From an uncultured Clostridia bacterium (GTDB taxonomy: Bacteria > Bacillota > Clostridia > Christensenellales > UBA1242): DNA of 38,629 bases. A program made the position numbers and the translations under genes. Within the stretch, counting starts at the first letter, position 1. The number at the start of each line of letters is the position of its first letter. Location of the stretch: NCBI GenBank assembly GCA_944377765.1, contig CALWFX010000031.1:1-38629 (forward strand), written 5' to 3'. Below the pieces are notes generated by a model, which did not search any database, was not told the DNA's origin, and was given only the letters and a program-made list of their open reading frames with translations. Shown piece by piece: positions 1 to 7,865 of this stretch.

Positions 1-153
1 CAGCGTATTGGAACAATTAAGGATGCGGATAAGATTATTGTGCTTGAAAGTGGAGATATGGTTGGAATTGGCACTCATGAAGAACTTCTTAAAAATTGTC
101 CTATCTATAAAGAAATTGCCTTGTCACAATTGTCAGAGGAGGAATTACAATGA
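1..153 (+). CDS. ABC exporter half-transporter, C-terminal end only
   Basis: The window opens inside this gene; 50 codons remain before the TGA at 151-153. The fragment is the end of an ABC nucleotide-binding domain: it starts QRIGTIKDADKIIVLESGD and continues with GTHEELL, the region just after the switch (H-loop) residue. The first visible residue is Gln where active NBDs carry the H-loop His. That substitution is known from the degenerate NBD of heterodimeric exporters of the TM287/BmrC type. The stop overlaps the start of the next gene as ATGA, so the two halves are translationally coupled and probably pair in the membrane. The substrate cannot be told from the fragment; a multidrug-type exporter is the usual annotation. 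Confidence 0.88.
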   Translation, partial: QRIGTIKDADKIIVLESGDMVGIGTHEELLKNCPIYKEIALSQLSEEELQ

Positions 154-1937
154 GAATGCACAGTGTAGGTGGCGAAAAGCCAGCAAAAGGAATGTTTAAG
201 AAATCTATGCTTAAACTTATCAGATATTGCAAAAAATACTATTGGTTAATTGCAATTTCCTTAATTCTTGGAGCAATTTCAGTTGTATGTCAAATTATAA
301 CTCCAAACAAGATTGGCGATTTAACAGAAATTATTGCTGGAGCAATTGGAATGGGACTTCCAGTTGATATTGAAAAAGTTACAAGTGTGGCACTTCTTGT
401 GCTAACCTTGGCATTACTTATGGCAGTTCTTGGTTATTTTCAGCAGTTTATCATGGCAACAACAACGCAAAAAGTTGTCTATAAATTTAGAAGTGATATT
501 TCAAATAAAATTAACAAATTGCCTTTAAAATATTTTGATTCACATTTATATGGCGACACATTAAGTCGTGTAACCAATGATGTCGACACAATTGGTCAAA
601 CTTTAAACCAGTCCATTGCTTCACTCTTTTCCAATGTTATACTTTTTATTGGTGTTTTAATTGCCATGTTTATCACTCAGTGGATAATGGCGTTTACTGT
701 TATTGTTGCAACACTTATTGGCTTTTTGGTTATGTTATTGTTTCTTACAAAGTCACAAAAATATTTCAATATGCAACAAAAAGTTTTGGGCGATATGAAT
801 GCTCATATTGAAGAAGTTTACTCAGGTCATAATGTGGTTAAACTTTTCAATGCAGAAAGAGAAAAAGGCGAAGAATTTCAAAAAATAAACAAAAAACTTT
901 ATAACAGCGGTTGGAAATCTCAATTTTTATCAGGCTCAATGATGCCAATAATGAACTTTATTGGGAACTTTGCTTTTGTTGCTGTGTGCGTGGTCGGTGC
1001 AGTGCTTGCAGCAAACAATATTATCGGTCTTGGCCCAATTGCATCCTTTATGATATATGCAAGAATGTTCTCCAACCCACTTTCTCAAATCGCTCAGTCT
1101 TTAACAAGTTTACAATCAACATCGGCAGCAAGCACTCGCGTGTTTGAATTTTTGGAGGAGCAAGAACTTGAAGATGAAAGTCATAAAACTGAAGTTTTAA
1201 AAGATGTTAAAGGTAATATTTCGTTTGAACATGTAAAGTTTGGTTACAACAAAGATAAGGTTATTATTCATGACTTTTCTGTGGATGTTAAAGCAGGGGA
1301 AAAAGTTGCGATTGTTGGGCCAACAGGTGCAGGAAAAACAACCCTAGTAAATTTACTTATGAAGTTCTATGAAATAGATTCAGGAGATATCAAGATTGAT
1401 GGAAAATCAATTCATGATTTAACCAGAGAAAATATTCATGATTTGTTTGGAATGGTTTTGCAAGACACTTGGCTTTTTGAAGGAACAATAAAAGAAAACC
1501 TTCGATACAACAAAGAAGGTGTCACTGATGAAGACATTGTAAATGCTTGCAAAAGTGTTGGTGTTGACCACTTTATTCAAACATTGTCAAATGGCTATGA
1601 CACTGTTATTGACGATGCAGTCAATTTGTCAGCAGGGCAAAAACAATTGTTGACAATAGCAAGAACCATGATTGAAAACAAGCCAATGTTAATTTTGGAT
1701 GAAGCAACAAGTTCGGTAGATACAAGAACAGAAGAATTAATTCAAAAGGCTATGGATAAACTTATGGAAGGCAGAACTTCGTTTATCATTGCACATCGTT
1801 TGTCCACCATTAAAAATGCCGATATAATTCTGGTTCTTAAAGATGGAGATGTTATTGAAAGCGGAAATCACAACGAACTTATGGAAAAAGGTGGTTTCTA
1901 TGCAGATCTATATAACAGCCAGTTTGCCGAAGTTTAA
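150..1937 (+). CDS. Heterodimeric ABC exporter, permease/ATP-binding half
   Basis: A 595-residue type IV ABC exporter half: an N-terminal membrane domain with about six helices (residues ~35-340) fused to an NBD. Walker A is GPTGAGKTT (390-398, Lys396), the signature is LSAGQ (493-497), Walker B ends LILDEA with Asp517 and catalytic Glu518, and the switch His is His549. This half therefore has a complete catalytic site and should complement the degenerate site of the upstream partner. The N-terminal extension before the first helix (GGEKPAKGMFKK) is typical of the consensus-site partner in Gram-positive heterodimers. The ATG overlaps the previous stop (ATGA), and a GAGGAGG ribosome-binding site lies at about 136-142 inside the partner gene. 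The exported substrate is unknown. Confidence 0.93.
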   Translation: MRMHSVGGEKPAKGMFKKSMLKLIRYCKKYYWLIAISLILGAISVVCQIITPNKIGDLTEIIAGAIGMGLPVDIEKVTSVALLVLTLALLMAVLGYFQQFIMATTTQKVVYKFRSDISNKINKLPLKYFDSHLYGDTLSRVTNDVDTIGQTLNQSIASLFSNVILFIGVLIAMFITQWIMAFTVIVATLIGFLVMLLFLTKSQKYFNMQQKVLGDMNAHIEEVYSGHNVVKLFNAEREKGEEFQKINKKLYNSGWKSQFLSGSMMPIMNFIGNFAFVAVCVVGAVLAANNIIGLGPIASFMIYARMFSNPLSQIAQSLTSLQSTSAASTRVFEFLEEQELEDESHKTEVLKDVKGNISFEHVKFGYNKDKVIIHDFSVDVKAGEKVAIVGPTGAGKTTLVNLLMKFYEIDSGDIKIDGKSIHDLTRENIHDLFGMVLQDTWLFEGTIKENLRYNKEGVTDEDIVNACKSVGVDHFIQTLSNGYDTVIDDAVNLSAGQKQLLTIARTMIENKPMLILDEATSSVDTRTEELIQKAMDKLMEGRTSFIIAHRLSTIKNADIILVLKDGDVIESGNHNELMEKGGFYADLYNSQFAEV

Positions 1938-1976
1938 ATTAAAATTAAAAATGCATAAATTTTATTCTTTTTCACA

Positions 1977-2003
1977 AAATACCTTCTGTTAAAGGAGGTA
2001 TTT
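1977..2003 (+). promoter_or_regulatory. Hairpin burying the Shine-Dalgarno of the next gene
   Basis: AAATACCTTCT (1977-1987) can pair with AGGAGGTATTT (1993-2003) over 11 bp with one G-U wobble and a five-base loop GTTAA. The 3' arm contains the entire ribosome-binding site AGGAGGT and ends at the base before the ATG at 2004. No U-run follows, so it is not an intrinsic terminator. The pairing is read directly from the sequence; translational control is inferred. Confidence 0.6.
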
Positions 2004-2519
2004 ATGTTAAATAGAATGATGTTTGCATTATTAGGAGTTCCCATGATGTTTTCAGCGATATTTAATGTTTGTGATGTTTTTCCATATGGAGAGATGAATT
2101 TAATTGCAAATGGAAATGTGATTGAAATTACTGACGAAGAAAAGGCAGATATTCAAGAAGAATTTATAAATTACATGGAAAATGCCATAGAAACGCCTGC
2201 TCTTGCAGTTACTTTTCCTGAGTTGTATAACAAAATGTTAAACGAAGGTTACTTTCTTAATTTTAAATTTGATTGCCATTTTGAAATCAATGGTTTGCCA
2301 TTTGATGAACTTACAATTCAAATTGGAGAAAATGACCAAGGTTTTAATATTTTTAGAGGCAATAAAGGCGTTTTTCAAGGTAGATGTTTTTATGTCAACA
2401 CAGAAAATTCATCTTCAAAGTTATATGAAGTTATAGATAAGATTGTTAATAGCAATAAGCAGGTCGATATGAATAAAAATGACAATATAATAATTGAAGA
2501 AGAAAAAACTCAAGAATAA
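2004..2519 (+). CDS. Hypothetical secreted or membrane-anchored protein, 171 aa
   Basis: I do not recognise a family. The first ~25 residues (MLNRMMFALLGVPMMFSAIF) are hydrophobic and could be a signal peptide or signal anchor. The rest is a mixed acidic, soluble-looking domain ending in a strongly charged tail (IIIEEEKTQE). The start is fixed by a near-perfect AAAGGAGGT at 1991-1999 just before the ATG; that site lies in the stem of a strong hairpin. The gene stands alone, between the ABC exporter and the pflBA unit, and is closed by a good intrinsic terminator at 2524-2553. No catalytic motif or repeat is visible. It is likely a real gene, given the ribosome-binding site and terminator, but its function is unknown. 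Confidence 0.75.
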   Translation: MLNRMMFALLGVPMMFSAIFNVCDVFPYGEMNLIANGNVIEITDEEKADIQEEFINYMENAIETPALAVTFPELYNKMLNEGYFLNFKFDCHFEINGLPFDELTIQIGENDQGFNIFRGNKGVFQGRCFYVNTENSSSKLYEVIDKIVNSNKQVDMNKNDNIIIEEEKTQE

Positions 2520-2523
2520 AACT

Positions 2524-2553
2524 AAAATGTTATGAAAATCATAACATTTTTTT
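2524..2553 (+). terminator. Intrinsic terminator after the 171-aa gene
   Basis: AAAATGTTATGA (2524-2535) pairs perfectly with TCATAACATTTT (2539-2550) around the three-base loop AAA, followed by further Ts. It lies 5 nt after the stop codon at 2519. The A-run on the left arm could also stop transcription arriving from the other strand. Confidence 0.85.
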
Positions 2554-2572
2554 ATAAATATTGCTATAACAT

Positions 2573-2602
2573 TTGACTTTAAATATAAGTATATTATACA
2601 AT
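2573..2602 (+). promoter_or_regulatory. Probable promoter of pflBA
   Basis: TTGACT (2573-2578) is followed after 16 nt by TATACA (2595-2600), or after 18 nt by TACAAT (2597-2602). It lies just after the terminator of the preceding gene and about 90 bp before pflB. Transcription from here would leave a leader of roughly 80 nt. Confidence 0.6.
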
Positions 2603-2621
2603 ATGTAGGCAAAGGGGATGC

Positions 2622-2652
2622 AAAAATCACAATATAATGTGGTTTTTGGTTT
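2622..2652 (+). promoter_or_regulatory. Hairpin plus T-run in the pflB leader (possible attenuator)
   Basis: AAAAATCACA (2622-2631) pairs with TGTGGTTTTT (2638-2647), 10 bp with one G-U wobble and the loop ATATAA, followed by GGTTTTT. It lies between the proposed promoter and the pflB ribosome-binding site, so it would form in the leader RNA. The shape is that of a weak intrinsic terminator; a regulatory role is inferred. Confidence 0.45.
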
Positions 2653-2689
2653 TTAGAATACAATATATAGAGAAATAAAAGGAGAAGAT

Positions 2690-4927
2690 ATGAAGGAAGA
2701 ATTTAAAGAGTTTTGGAAGGGTTTTAAAGGTGGTAATTGGGAAGAAAATATTGATGTTTTCAATTTTATAGAAAATAACTATAAAGAATATAAAGGGGAC
2801 GATACTTTTCTTGCATCAATATCTCCAAAAACAAAAAAAGTTTGGCAAAAATGTGAAAAACTTTTGCAAGAAGAAAGCAAAAAGGGTCTTTTGGATGTTG
2901 AACTTGATGAAGTTTCTGGGATAACCAATTTTAAGCCGGGATATATTGATAAGAAAAACGAAGTTGTTTTTGGTTTGCAAACTGATAAACCATTAAAACG
3001 CATTGTCAATCTTTATGGTGGAACAAGAATGGCAGACAAGGCACTTGCCGCATACAACAAACAATTAAATCCAACTCTTGAAGGATATTTTAAAGAATTC
3101 AGAAAAACTCATAATGATGGCGTTTTTGATGTCTATACTCCAGAAATTAGAAGAGCACGCAAGGCAGGTCTTTTAACAGGTCTTCCTGATGCATATGGCA
3201 GGGGAAGAATTATTGGAGATTATCGTAGAGTTGCACTTTATGGTATTGATAAACTTATTGAATTTAAACAAAAAGATTATGCTGAAATTGATGTTTCAAG
3301 CGAAGAAAACATCAGACTTCGTGAAGAAGTTATGGAGCAGATTAGGGCTTTGAATAAAATTAAAGAAATGGCAAGTTCATATGGATTTGACATTTCAAAA
3401 CCTGCAAAAAATGCTCAAGAAGCAGTGCAATGGTTATATTTTGCTTATCTTGCAGGCGTCAAGGAAGATAATGGCGCTGCAATGAGTTTGGGCAGAACTT
3501 CAACTTTTCTCGATATTTACATTGAAAGAGATTTGCAAAAGAAAGTGCTAACAGAAGAAGAAGCACAAGAACTTATTGATCAGTTTATCATTAAACTTCG
3601 CCTTGTTCGTCATTTAAGAACTCCTGAATATGACGAGATTTTTGCTGGCGATCCAACATGGGTTACTGAAAGTGTGGGTGGAATGCTTAATGACGAGAAG
3701 AGTTTAGTCACTAAAAACTCTTTCAGATATTTGCAATCACTAATAAATTTAAACCCATCACCAGAGCCAAATTTGACCATTTTATATTCTGAAAAATTGC
3801 CAGTAAACTTTAAGAAATTTTGTGCAAAAATTTCCATACTCACTGATGCCATTCAATATGAAGGCGATGATGTTATGCGTCCAATTTATGGCAGTGATTA
3901 TGCAATTGCTTGTTGTGTTTCTGCAATGAAAGTAGGCAAACAAATGCAATTTTTTGGAGCAAGATGTAATTTAGCAAAGACACTTCTATATTCTCTCAAT
4001 GGTGGTGTGGATGAAAAATCTGGAACTTTGGTTGTTGAAGGATTAAAGAAAAACACTGAAAAGATTTTGACTTTTGATAAGGTTTGGAAAAATTATCAAA
4101 AAACCATGAAACTTGTTGCAAAAACATATGTTGATGCCATGAATATAATTCATTATATGCATGATAAATACGCATATGAAGCTGCTCAAATGGCACTTCA
4201 TGACACTCATGTTGAAAGGCTTATGGCGTTTGGTGTTGCAGGATTTTCTGTTGCTGTTGATTCACTTTCTGCAATTAAATACGCAAAAGTTAAACCAATC
4301 AGAAATGAAGAAGGTGTGATTGTTGATTTTGAAGCTGAAGGCGATTTCCCTAAGTATGGAAATGATGATGACAGAGTTGATGAGATTGCAGTTGACCTTG
4401 TTAAATATTTTATGGAATGCTTAAATGCACAAAAACCATACAGAAATGCCAAACAGACACTTTCACTTTTAACAATAACCTCAAATGTTATGTATGGAAA
4501 GAAAACAGGAACAACTCCTGATGGCAGAAAAGCAGGGGAACCTTTTGCACCAGGAGCAAACCCAATGCATGAAAGAGATTGCTCTGGAGCACTTGCTTCT
4601 CTTAATTCTGTTGCAAAAATTCCATATTGTAATTGCTGTCAAGATGGTGTTTCAAACACTTTCTCAATTGTTCCAGATGCACTTGGAAAGGATGAAAAGT
4701 CAAGAGTTAAAAACTTGGTTAGTGTTTTAGATGGCTATTTTGTTCAAGGGGCACAACATCTTAATGTCAATGTTTTAAACAGAGACCTTTTGATTGATGC
4801 AATGAATAACCCATGGAAATATCCAAATTTAACAATAAGAGTTTCAGGCTATGCAGTTAATTTCAACAAACTTTCAAGGGCACACCAAGAAGAAGTTATT
4901 TCAAGAACTTTTCATATATCACGATAA
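2690..4927 (+). CDS. pflB: Formate C-acetyltransferase (pyruvate formate-lyase)
   Basis: A glycyl-radical enzyme that converts pyruvate and CoA to acetyl-CoA and formate in anaerobic fermentation; cytosolic. At 745 residues it has normal family length. The catalytic cysteine pair is Cys408-Cys409 in the context IACCVSAMKVGKQMQFFGAR. The C-terminal glycyl-radical loop is RVSGYAV, with Gly720 26 residues from the end. GTTPDGRKAGEPFAPGANP is also characteristic of true PFL rather than glycerol or diol dehydratases. The ATG at 2690 follows an AAAGGAGAAG site. It forms a two-gene unit with its activating enzyme 37 bp downstream. Oddity: residues 647-650 read CNCC in the conserved segment just before DGVSNTFSIVP, where I recall no such cysteine cluster in well-known PFLs. 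Confidence 0.97.
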   Translation: MKEEFKEFWKGFKGGNWEENIDVFNFIENNYKEYKGDDTFLASISPKTKKVWQKCEKLLQEESKKGLLDVELDEVSGITNFKPGYIDKKNEVVFGLQTDKPLKRIVNLYGGTRMADKALAAYNKQLNPTLEGYFKEFRKTHNDGVFDVYTPEIRRARKAGLLTGLPDAYGRGRIIGDYRRVALYGIDKLIEFKQKDYAEIDVSSEENIRLREEVMEQIRALNKIKEMASSYGFDISKPAKNAQEAVQWLYFAYLAGVKEDNGAAMSLGRTSTFLDIYIERDLQKKVLTEEEAQELIDQFIIKLRLVRHLRTPEYDEIFAGDPTWVTESVGGMLNDEKSLVTKNSFRYLQSLINLNPSPEPNLTILYSEKLPVNFKKFCAKISILTDAIQYEGDDVMRPIYGSDYAIACCVSAMKVGKQMQFFGARCNLAKTLLYSLNGGVDEKSGTLVVEGLKKNTEKILTFDKVWKNYQKTMKLVAKTYVDAMNIIHYMHDKYAYEAAQMALHDTHVERLMAFGVAGFSVAVDSLSAIKYAKVKPIRNEEGVIVDFEAEGDFPKYGNDDDRVDEIAVDLVKYFMECLNAQKPYRNAKQTLSLLTITSNVMYGKKTGTTPDGRKAGEPFAPGANPMHERDCSGALASLNSVAKIPYCNCCQDGVSNTFSIVPDALGKDEKSRVKNLVSVLDGYFVQGAQHLNVNVLNRDLLIDAMNNPWKYPNLTIRVSGYAVNFNKLSRAHQEEVISRTFHISR

Positions 4928-4964
4928 TTTTGATTAAACATTATAGTCAAAAAAGGATAAACAT

Positions 4965-5666
4965 ATGGAAGTATATGGAAATATAGATAGTTTTGAAAGT
5001 ATGGGGTTGGTGGATGGACCGGGAGTTCGCTTTGTTGTTTTTATGCAAGGCTGTCCACTTCGCTGTGCATATTGTCATAATCCAGAAACTTGGTCTAATG
5101 AAAAGAAGATACAAATAACTCCAACTGAACTTGTGAAAAAAATATCAAAATATAAAACATATTTTGGTGAAGATGGTGGGGTAACCTTTTCTGGTGGAGA
5201 ACCATTGAATCAGCCAGAGTTTTTACTTGAAGCGCTTAAAAAGTGTAAAGAAAATAATATAAACACTTGTTTAGATACATCTGGTTTTGGCGATAATTAT
5301 GATGAAATACTAGATTATTGCGATTTGGTAATTTTAGATGTCAAGGAATTAGATGCTGAAAGATATCAAAAATTAACTGGCAAGAAAATAGATAAATTTT
5401 ATGCTTTTTTGCAAAAATGTCAAGAAAAAAATGTTAAACTTTGGTTAAGGCAAGTTATTTTGCCACATTATAATGATAGCAAAGAAAGCGTTTTAAAACT
5501 TAAAGAGTTTGCAAGCAAATTAAAAAATGTTGAAAAAATTGAATTGTTGCCTTACCATAGCATGGCAAAGGAAAAATATAAAAAAATGGGAATAAAGTAT
5601 AGGCTGGAAGATTTAGAAGACATGAATAAGGAAAAATGTAAAACTCTTGAAAAATTATTAAAATAA
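4965..5666 (+). CDS. pflA: Pyruvate formate-lyase activating enzyme
   Basis: A radical-SAM enzyme of 233 residues, normal family length. It uses a [4Fe-4S] cluster and S-adenosylmethionine to place the glycyl radical on PFL. The cluster-binding motif CPLRCAYC gives Cys30, Cys34 and Cys37. It is preceded by the family hallmark GLVDGPGVRFVVFMQG and followed by HNPETW. The segment VTFSGGEPLNQ contains the GGE motif that contacts SAM. An AAAGGA site lies 7-13 nt before the ATG. It is transcribed with pflB immediately upstream and followed by a strong terminator, so the pair is a self-contained unit. An activase without its PFL would have no obvious partner here, so the pairing is secure. Confidence 0.97.
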   Translation: MEVYGNIDSFESMGLVDGPGVRFVVFMQGCPLRCAYCHNPETWSNEKKIQITPTELVKKISKYKTYFGEDGGVTFSGGEPLNQPEFLLEALKKCKENNINTCLDTSGFGDNYDEILDYCDLVILDVKELDAERYQKLTGKKIDKFYAFLQKCQEKNVKLWLRQVILPHYNDSKESVLKLKEFASKLKNVEKIELLPYHSMAKEKYKKMGIKYRLEDLEDMNKEKCKTLEKLLK

Positions 5667-5686
5667 TTAAAAAATATTAAAAATTG

Positions 5687-5727
5687 ATTAATAAAAATGG
5701 TTTTTTCTATTTTTATTAATTTTTTTA
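5687..5727 (+). terminator. Intrinsic terminator after pflA
   Basis: ATTAATAAAAAT (5687-5698) pairs perfectly with ATTTTTATTAAT (5709-5720) around a ten-base loop, followed by TTTTTTTATTT. It lies 20 nt after the pflA stop codon. Confidence 0.8.
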
Positions 5728-5855
5728 TTTAATTTATAGGTGTTTTTTATGCTTATAAATACTGATAATTTAATTTTTTATTAATTTTTTATTAATTATT
5801 TAATAAAAAATATTATTTTTTAATTAAAAATAAATATTTTGTCAATAATTTTTAT
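5728..5855. other. Extremely AT-rich intergenic spacer
   Basis: Almost entirely A and T, with repeated TTTTTTATTAA-type tracts. TTTTTTATTAA (5785-5795) can pair with TTAATAAAAAA (5800-5810). No convincing gene, Shine-Dalgarno site or promoter with a well-placed -35 is visible, although the cvpA-like gene must be transcribed from within or upstream of it. Confidence 0.5.
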
Positions 5856-6527
5856 GTGGATTATCTTTTATTATCTATATTGGCGATTTACAGTATTAAA
5901 GGGTTTGTAAAGGGATTTGTTAAAATGTTTCTTTCCCTTTTTAGTTCTTTGATTATTTTTATTATTGCTTATTATATTTCTAAAAGTTTATCTGAAAATT
6001 TTGTGCTAGTTGAAATTTATAACAAATTTGCTCTTGTGTTTGAAAATATGTTTAACAACGTTATTCCGGGAAATTTTCAAAACATAGAAGATTTATTAAG
6101 TGCAGCTGCTCTATCTAATTCTGTTTTTATTGCAATTATAAGATTGGTTTCAAAAAATATTTCAATTGATGGAAATTTAACCGCTGGACAAATTTTAGCG
6201 CCTTCCTTTGCCAAGTTAACTTATAATATTCTTTTGTTTATCATAGTTTTTATTACTTTATTTATTATAGTGAAATTTATCAATATCCTTCTTACTTTTA
6301 TATTCAAAAAAATGGGCGTTGGTGTGGCAAATCGTTTTATGGGGTTATTGCTAGGCGTTTTTAAAGGTTTTATTGTAACGACTTTTATATACATCATTTT
6401 AACCACATTTGCAAGTTTAAATTTAAGCAGTTGGCTTTTAGAGTTTGTGCAAAAAGGAACAATTTCAAATTATCTTTACCCAAATTTTGGTTTTAAAATT
6501 TTTGAATTTGTTTATGACTTATTTTAA
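5856..6527 (+). CDS. CvpA-family integral membrane protein
   Basis: 223 residues with about four membrane segments (roughly residues 3-20, 24-43, 119-150 and 163-188). The pattern matches the CvpA (colicin V production) family: an N-terminal IKGFVKGFVKMFLSLFSSL segment and the C-terminal GVANRFMGLLLGVFKGFIV, which is the most conserved part of the family. CvpA proteins are poorly understood and are linked to envelope integrity. The start is uncertain: GTG at 5856 begins the frame, no in-frame ATG lies nearby, and no Shine-Dalgarno sequence precedes it. The 3' end overlaps the convergent ferritin-like gene by 9 bp. It stands alone after the pflA terminator. Confidence 0.75.
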   Translation: MDYLLLSILAIYSIKGFVKGFVKMFLSLFSSLIIFIIAYYISKSLSENFVLVEIYNKFALVFENMFNNVIPGNFQNIEDLLSAAALSNSVFIAIIRLVSKNISIDGNLTAGQILAPSFAKLTYNILLFIIVFITLFIIVKFINILLTFIFKKMGVGVANRFMGLLLGVFKGFIVTTFIYIILTTFASLNLSSWLLEFVQKGTISNYLYPNFGFKIFEFVYDLF

Positions 6528-6989
6528 TTGGATTAACTGCAAATAGGTATCTTTTAAAATTTTTTCTTCGGCAGTTTTTATTTTTAATATTTCATTCAAC
6601 TGTCTTTTTATTTCCTTATTTTCAATTTTTGTCATGATGTTTTTGATGTCAATCGTGCTTTTTTCCACAAGTTCAATGTCAAGTTCAAGTGTTGATTTCA
6701 AATTTTTCATATAGTCAATATTCATCCCACTGATGTATTTTTTTGTTGAAGAATAGTATTTTGCATCTCCGCCCATATTAAAAATTAGTTGACAAACTTT
6801 TTCGCAACTTTCAAGTTCAAGTTTATATAGTGTTTGAAATTTATTTGAAAAATTATTATTAAAAACAAAAATATTGTTATATTGATAGAAAAAATGCAAA
6901 AAAAGTGAAAATAATCCATCATTTCCACAAAAAAGGTCTTGTAACAATCCTTCATAATATGAATTGTAAGATATAACTTTTTTATTCAT
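6519..6989 (-). CDS. Ferritin-like (rubrerythrin-like) protein with degenerate metal ligands
   Basis: 156 residues, predicted mostly helical. Segments such as YNSYYEGLLQDLFCGNDG, LIFNMGGDAKYYSSTKKYIS, and IENKEIKRQLNEILKIKTAEE resemble ferritin-like four-helix proteins of Clostridia (the -GGD.KY- turn is typical between helices 2 and 3). The ExxH metal-binding motifs expected in helices 2 and 4 are not seen: residues 60-63 read ESCE, and the last helix has AEEKIL with no His. A di-iron site is therefore doubtful. It follows the pseudouridine synthase gene by 54 bp on the same strand, probably as one transcript, and its 3' end overlaps the cvpA-like gene by 9 bp. Family assignment is by pattern only and could be wrong. 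Confidence 0.6.
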   Translation of the reverse strand: MNKKVISYNSYYEGLLQDLFCGNDGLFSLFLHFFYQYNNIFVFNNNFSNKFQTLYKLELESCEKVCQLIFNMGGDAKYYSSTKKYISGMNIDYMKNLKSTLELDIELVEKSTIDIKNIMTKIENKEIKRQLNEILKIKTAEEKILKDTYLQLIQLK

Positions 6990-7043
6990 TGTTCTTATTT
7001 ATGTTTTAAATAGATAAGATGTTACCTATAAAATAAAATTAAT

Positions 7044-7859
7044 TTATAATTTATCTTTCAAATCAATATTCCATTTAGGCAAAATTTTAAATTCTTTGTT
7101 GTCGATTCCACTAAGTCCTATATTCCCAAAAATAAGTTTGTAAGCAAAAAGTTTTTGTTTTGTTTCTTTAAAACGCTTGAAGTCTTCTCGTTTTCCATAT
7201 TTGCCATCACCAACAATGGCATGTCCAAGATATGCTAAGTGAGCTCTTATTTGATGAGTTTTTCCACCCACAATTTCCACTTCAACAAGACTGCTTTCTT
7301 TGCCAATTTTGATTGGTTTTACGATTGTTTCAATCTTTTGAGAATTATTAGTTTTTTTGCTATATACTTTTACCAAGGATTTTTCACTATCCTTTTCTAA
7401 ATAAGCAGTAAACAGCCCATAATTTTTAAATTCTCCCACAACTTCAGCAATATAAAATTTTCTTATCAAATGCTTTTTGAATGCCTTTTCAAGTTTCTGT
7501 TTTGCGTCTTGCGTTTTTGCCAAAACAAGCAAACCTTCAGTGTTTCGGTCAAGTCTGTGAACAGCATATGCGTTTAAAAGATTGTCTACACCCTTTTCTG
7601 ATTCAATTCCAGAAAATTTATTGATTAAAACAACATCGTTATCTTCGTAAACAATTTCATAAGGCTTGCTTTCTTCCTTATAAAAGATTGTTAAAGTGTC
7701 ACCAATTTCTGTTTTAATATTTTCTTTGCATACCTTTCCATTAAGTTTAACATCTTTATTTCTAAGCATTTTACAGGCGCTTGCATAGGAAAAATTATTG
7801 TCTAAAATGACATCAATAACTTTTTTTGCCTTGTTAACGATTATGTCTTTTCTTTTCAT
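7044..7859 (-). CDS. RluA-family 23S rRNA/tRNA pseudouridine synthase
   Basis: 271 residues. An N-terminal S4-like RNA-binding domain (about residues 8-60) is followed by the RluA catalytic domain. Motif II, HRLDRNTEGLLVLAK, places the catalytic Asp at 104. Motif III, KTHQIRAHLAYLGHAIVGDG (200-219), is also intact. The S4 domain makes it RluC/RluD-like, so 23S rRNA is the likely substrate, but the exact uridine cannot be told from sequence alone. It is transcribed divergently from yabP, with an 87-bp spacer, and probably heads an operon with the ferritin-like gene. No Shine-Dalgarno sequence precedes the ATG, and the best promoter lies so close that the mRNA may be leaderless. Confidence 0.92.
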   Translation of the reverse strand: MKRKDIIVNKAKKVIDVILDNNFSYASACKMLRNKDVKLNGKVCKENIKTEIGDTLTIFYKEESKPYEIVYEDNDVVLINKFSGIESEKGVDNLLNAYAVHRLDRNTEGLLVLAKTQDAKQKLEKAFKKHLIRKFYIAEVVGEFKNYGLFTAYLEKDSEKSLVKVYSKKTNNSQKIETIVKPIKIGKESSLVEVEIVGGKTHQIRAHLAYLGHAIVGDGKYGKREDFKRFKETKQKLFAYKLIFGNIGLSGIDNKEFKILPKWNIDLKDKL

Positions 7860-7865
7860 GAAAAT

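Noticed and set aside
2622..2647. A Rex- or FNR/CRP-type operator before pflB
   Set aside because: The half-sites are in the wrong order (TCACA then TGTGG). The element is better explained as an RNA hairpin.
5749..5784. An 11-codon ATG frame in the AT-rich spacer after pflA
   Set aside because: No Shine-Dalgarno sequence and no coding character in a region made almost only of A and T.
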